Assembly: GCF_006538165.1 (NCBI RefSeq)
Contig: NZ_BDLU01000014.1
Span: forward strand, 124,001 to 188,000
Reading direction: 5' to 3'
Source: Komagataeibacter diospyri
GTDB lineage: Bacteria; Pseudomonadota; Alphaproteobacteria; Acetobacterales; Acetobacteraceae
Length of the DNA stretch: 64,000 nt
Made by a program: the position numbers and the translations under genes. The notes under the pieces were generated by a model that was not told where the DNA came from, made no database searches, and worked only from the letters and a program-made list of their open reading frames with translations. Positions 61,363-64,000 of the stretch are shown here, piece after piece (positions within the stretch are counted from its first letter, which is position 1; each line of letters starts with the position of its first letter).

Positions 61363-63861
61363 TCACGAGACAAGCTGGCGGATACGTTCGGCCAGCGCCG
61401 TGGCGGAATACGGCTTGCGCTCCACCGGGACATCACGCAGGTCGGGAGGGATCATGGTGCGGTCGGCATAGCCGGTGGCGAAAATGAAAGGCACGCCGCG
61501 CGCACGCAGCATATGCGCGATCTCGATCGAGTTTTCATCGCCAAGGTTGACATCCAGTATCGCGACATCGGGCACGCGGGTGCGGATGGCGGTCAGGGCT
61601 TCATATACCGATGCTACGGTGCGGACCTGCCCCAGATTGCTTTCCTCGATCGCCCATTCGGCTTCCATCGCAATCAGGAACTGGTCCTCAACCAGCAGGA
61701 TATCGGCGTCGGTCACTTTCTTCTCCTTTCCCGGCGTGGGGGACGTGGCGGGGGTGGCCGCGTCCTGCGCCTGTACTGGCGGGGCGGGGTTTACGTGGCG
61801 GGCAGGCAGGTCCAGAACCACCTCCAGCCCGCCAGGGCTGTAGTTGACGTGCGCGCGTCCCCCCAGTTCATGCGGGAAGCCACGCTCGATCAGGACGGAG
61901 CCGAAGCCCCGGCGCGCGGGGGGCGCGATACCCGGTCCCCCGCTTTCGCGCCATGAAATACGCCACCCATCCGCCACCGCATCATGCGACCACGTAATAT
62001 CCAGCCGCCCACCCGCATGGGCCAGCGCACCATATTTGACGGCGTTGGTGGCCAGTTCATGCACCACCAGCGCCAGAACCGACAGGGCGCGGCCCGTCAG
62101 CCAGACGGGCGGCCCGTCGCAGGTGATGAAACAACGTTCGCGATAGGGGGCAAGTTCCGCATCCAGCAGCGCGCGCAGCAGGCCGCCGCCCTCGCTGCGC
62201 ACCGCCTGGTCATGTGCCAGCGCCAGCGCGCGGATGCGCCCGCGCAGCCGTTCGGCATGGCCTTCGACCGTGCCGCCGGGTTCCAGCGGCTGGCTGACCA
62301 GCGACTGCACCACCGACAGGATGTTCTTGACGCGGTGGTTCAGTTCCTCGTTCAGCATGCGCTGACGCAGATCGGCGGTGGCGCGTTCGTTCAGCTGCAG
62401 CTGGTGGTACGCGCCCATCACCTCGATCAGGGCGGAACGGACAAGGGTCGCCGCCTCCATGTCGTCACTCGACCATGGCAGGCATTCGCCCATGACCTGC
62501 TGGGTCCAGATGGCAAAGCTGGTGCGCGGGCCGAAATACCCGTCCTCGGCCTGCTTGCGGGGGCGGGCAGTGGGGTCCGCGCCCCATTTCAGGGTGCGGA
62601 CCACCTCGCGCCGGAACACCAGCAGGTAGTCGCCCGGCTGCGAGGAAATCGGAACGACCATCACCCCTGCCGCCTGCGCCGCGTAATCCGCCGCCATGGG
62701 AATATGCGCCGCAAGCCGGGTGGTATGCCAGATCTGCGCGCCAGCATGCGTGCGGGCCAGCGCCAGCAGGTCGTCCATCGCTCCGGGCGGGGGATGCGCG
62801 CCATGCAGAGTCCATTGCCCCCCGACCCACAGCGCCGCCCCGTCGCACTGTACGAATGACAGCATGTCCGTCAGGTGCGACGTAAGGTAGGCGGGCATGT
62901 CCGCCACCGGGGCCGCCCCCTTCAGCAGCGTTTCGATCAGGGCATGCGTCTGCCGCGTCATGGCCAGGCGCTTGGTGCGCAGCAGGTTGGTGATCTGCAG
63001 CGAGAGGAATTCGCCAAACATGCGCGCCACGATACGATGGCTCATGTTCATCACGCGCGCGCTGTAATGGTGCCCTGCGATCATGCCCCACAGCCGCCCG
63101 TCCACCATGAGCGAGACGGACACGCACCCCGCCACCCCCATCGTGCGCAGGTAGTCGGCATGGCTGGTGGTGGCGGCCCGCAGGTGGGCGTGCGACAGGT
63201 CGGGGGGCGGCATGCCAGGGGGCGAGATGATGGGAATGGGGGTACCGTCCACGTCACCGATCACGCGGATCAGGTTGGTGCTGTACAGCCTGCGGGCGGG
63301 ATCGGGAATGTCGCTGGCGGGAAAATGCTGTCCCAGGAAGCTTTCAAGGTTGGGGACGTGATATTCCGCCGCGACTTCGCCCGATCCGTCCTCGGCAAAG
63401 CGGTAGAGCATCACGCGGTCGTAATGCAGCACCCCGGCAAACAGCCGGACCACGGTGCGGAACAGGCGGTCGAAATCCGTGATTTCGCGTATCCGGTCGA
63501 TCATGGTGCGCAGCAGCGACAGGTGCGCGCCATCCCCATCCGGGTCGGCGGAAGGTTCCCATTCCAGCAGGATATCCGACCCGGCGGTATGGATGGCAAT
63601 GTCATAGCGCCTGCCATCCGGCGCTTCCTGCCCGAAGACAAGGGCGGGCCGGCGGTGGGCTTCCCCATGGGTGGCAAGGGCGTTGCGGATGCTGTGGGTG
63701 GCCTGCCGCCCCACGACATCGCGCAGCAGCAGGCCTCCTGTCAGCCCTTCGCGCCCGAGACAGCGCGGCGCATTGGCGGACCAGCGCACGATGCGTTCCA
63801 GCCGCGCGTCACATGCCAGCAGCCACCCGTGGGGCTGGATATGGTCGATGGCCATTTTCAT
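61363..63861 (-). CDS. Bacteriophytochrome-type HWE histidine kinase with C-terminal receiver domain
   Basis: This is an 832-residue protein. A PAS-like start (DHIQPHGWLLAC) is followed by a GAF domain (LHYDRVMLYRF, PASDIPDPARRLY with Asp184) and a PHY domain with tongue PRTSF (445-449). The HWE kinase has phospho-His509 in EELNHRVKN, N-box HELATNAVKYGAL and WRESGGPG. A Pro-rich linker precedes a receiver domain with Asp770 (AILDVNLGDE). The bilin-linking Cys before IQPHG is absent at this start, and the plant/cyanobacterial GAF position is Ser233 (TTSHADYL). It is read in an ATGA overlap from an upstream gene. It may sense light with non-covalent bilin or another signal. Confidence 0.88.
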   Translation of the reverse strand: MKMAIDHIQPHGWLLACDARLERIVRWSANAPRCLGREGLTGGLLLRDVVGRQATHSIRNALATHGEAHRRPALVFGQEAPDGRRYDIAIHTAGSDILLEWEPSADPDGDGAHLSLLRTMIDRIREITDFDRLFRTVVRLFAGVLHYDRVMLYRFAEDGSGEVAAEYHVPNLESFLGQHFPASDIPDPARRLYSTNLIRVIGDVDGTPIPIISPPGMPPPDLSHAHLRAATTSHADYLRTMGVAGCVSVSLMVDGRLWGMIAGHHYSARVMNMSHRIVARMFGEFLSLQITNLLRTKRLAMTRQTHALIETLLKGAAPVADMPAYLTSHLTDMLSFVQCDGAALWVGGQWTLHGAHPPPGAMDDLLALARTHAGAQIWHTTRLAAHIPMAADYAAQAAGVMVVPISSQPGDYLLVFRREVVRTLKWGADPTARPRKQAEDGYFGPRTSFAIWTQQVMGECLPWSSDDMEAATLVRSALIEVMGAYHQLQLNERATADLRQRMLNEELNHRVKNILSVVQSLVSQPLEPGGTVEGHAERLRGRIRALALAHDQAVRSEGGGLLRALLDAELAPYRERCFITCDGPPVWLTGRALSVLALVVHELATNAVKYGALAHAGGRLDITWSHDAVADGWRISWRESGGPGIAPPARRGFGSVLIERGFPHELGGRAHVNYSPGGLEVVLDLPARHVNPAPPVQAQDAATPATSPTPGKEKKVTDADILLVEDQFLIAMEAEWAIEESNLGQVRTVASVYEALTAIRTRVPDVAILDVNLGDENSIEIAHMLRARGVPFIFATGYADRTMIPPDLRDVPVERKPYSATALAERIRQLVS

Positions 63862-64000
63862 GATGCCGCGCGCGCCCCGGGCAGGGGGACGGCATGCGAC
63901 AGCCCGGAAATGCCGGTTGCCATCACCTCCGCCTGATCGGCCCGTGTCAGTGTCATGCCTGCTCCTGCCATGGCCGGGGCGGGTGCAGGCCGCACCGTGC
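63858..64000 (-). CDS. C-terminal end of gene upstream of the phytochrome (partial)
   Basis: A minus-strand frame open from the window edge ends at TGA 63858-63860 and overlaps the phytochrome ATG (ATGA). Its last 32 residues begin MTLTRADQAEVMATGISG. A good ribosome site (aggagcagg) precedes that ATG, so it could also be a short independent frame. In other bacteria a heme oxygenase gene often precedes phytochrome, but this tail cannot be assigned. Confidence 0.35.
   Translation of the reverse strand, partial: TVRPAPAPAMAGAGMTLTRADQAEVMATGISGLSHAVPLPGARAAS

Noticed and set aside
1..64000. CRISPR arrays, insertion sequences, prophage genes
   Set aside because: No regularly spaced direct repeats, transposases, integrases or phage structural genes were seen; the Gly-rich coding repeat is not a CRISPR.

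Overview
This window is from a high-GC Gram-negative bacterium, most likely an acetic acid bacterium (Acetobacteraceae, Komagataeibacter/Gluconacetobacter-like). The grounds are a decayed gluconate 5-dehydrogenase gene close to the Gluconobacter enzyme, a secreted PQQ-type sugar (sorbosone) dehydrogenase, a RamB/ScfR-type acetate/acyl regulator beside a truncated acetyl-CoA synthetase-like gene, an alphaproteobacterial MmgR/suhB-like small RNA, and a dispersed AT-rich intergenic stem-loop element in six copies. The genus is inferred; no rRNA is present. I see no insertion sequence, prophage or CRISPR array.

Layout. 1-8.4 kb: tail of a membrane protein, oleate hydratase, a DUF2252 protein overlapping a small lipoprotein tail-to-tail, a solitary class Ia ribonucleotide reductase small subunit, a CurA-type reductase and a secreted esterase. 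8.4-13.2 kb: class I fructose-bisphosphate aldolase, the gno pseudogene, the RamB/ScfR-type regulator and the truncated Acs-like gene. 13.5-19.9 kb: a tripartite RND efflux operon (permease, membrane fusion protein, outer-membrane lipoprotein), then a YqjI-like PadR repressor with a perfect palindromic operator in what looks like a leaderless promoter. 20.2-27.3 kb: a Gly-rich secreted protein, a ceramidase-like Tat protein, and a cobalamin-riboswitch-controlled uptake operon btuB-btuF-btuC-btuD ending in a terminator.

27.5-39.9 kb: two divergent gene sets. Leftward are pxpB-pxpC-pxpA (5-oxoprolinase), a DMT permease, an MFS permease and an aminotransferase. Rightward are an SDR, a biotin carrier protein, a biotin carboxylase and a second carrier-like protein that has lost the biotinylated lysine, followed by an aspartase-family lyase and a convergent Nac-like LysR gene. 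PxpB and PxpC are homologous to parts of the urea carboxylase carboxyltransferase, so the cluster holds all the parts of a split biotin-dependent amide carboxylase/hydrolase. This is my main candidate for an undescribed system.

40.2-53.2 kb: a TonB receptor, an SRAP protein, a KGG-type stress protein, a B12-binding-type radical SAM enzyme, tRNA-Val(GAC) inside a perfect 11-bp inverted repeat, an N-formylglutamate amidohydrolase, YidB, the sRNA, a NUDIX protein, a large two-domain glycosyltransferase with seven N-terminal repeats, YbaK and YoaK. 53.2-54.0 kb is an unusually AT-rich gene-free stretch rich in dyads. 54.0-59.2 kb looks like purine salvage: an 8-oxoguanine deaminase-like hydrolase, a BMP-type purine-nucleoside-binding protein and a guanine deaminase, with a DUF5655 protein between. 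59.6-64 kb: a cupin protein, the sorbosone-dehydrogenase-like protein, and a bacteriophytochrome/HWE kinase/receiver protein that lacks the usual bilin-linking cysteines.
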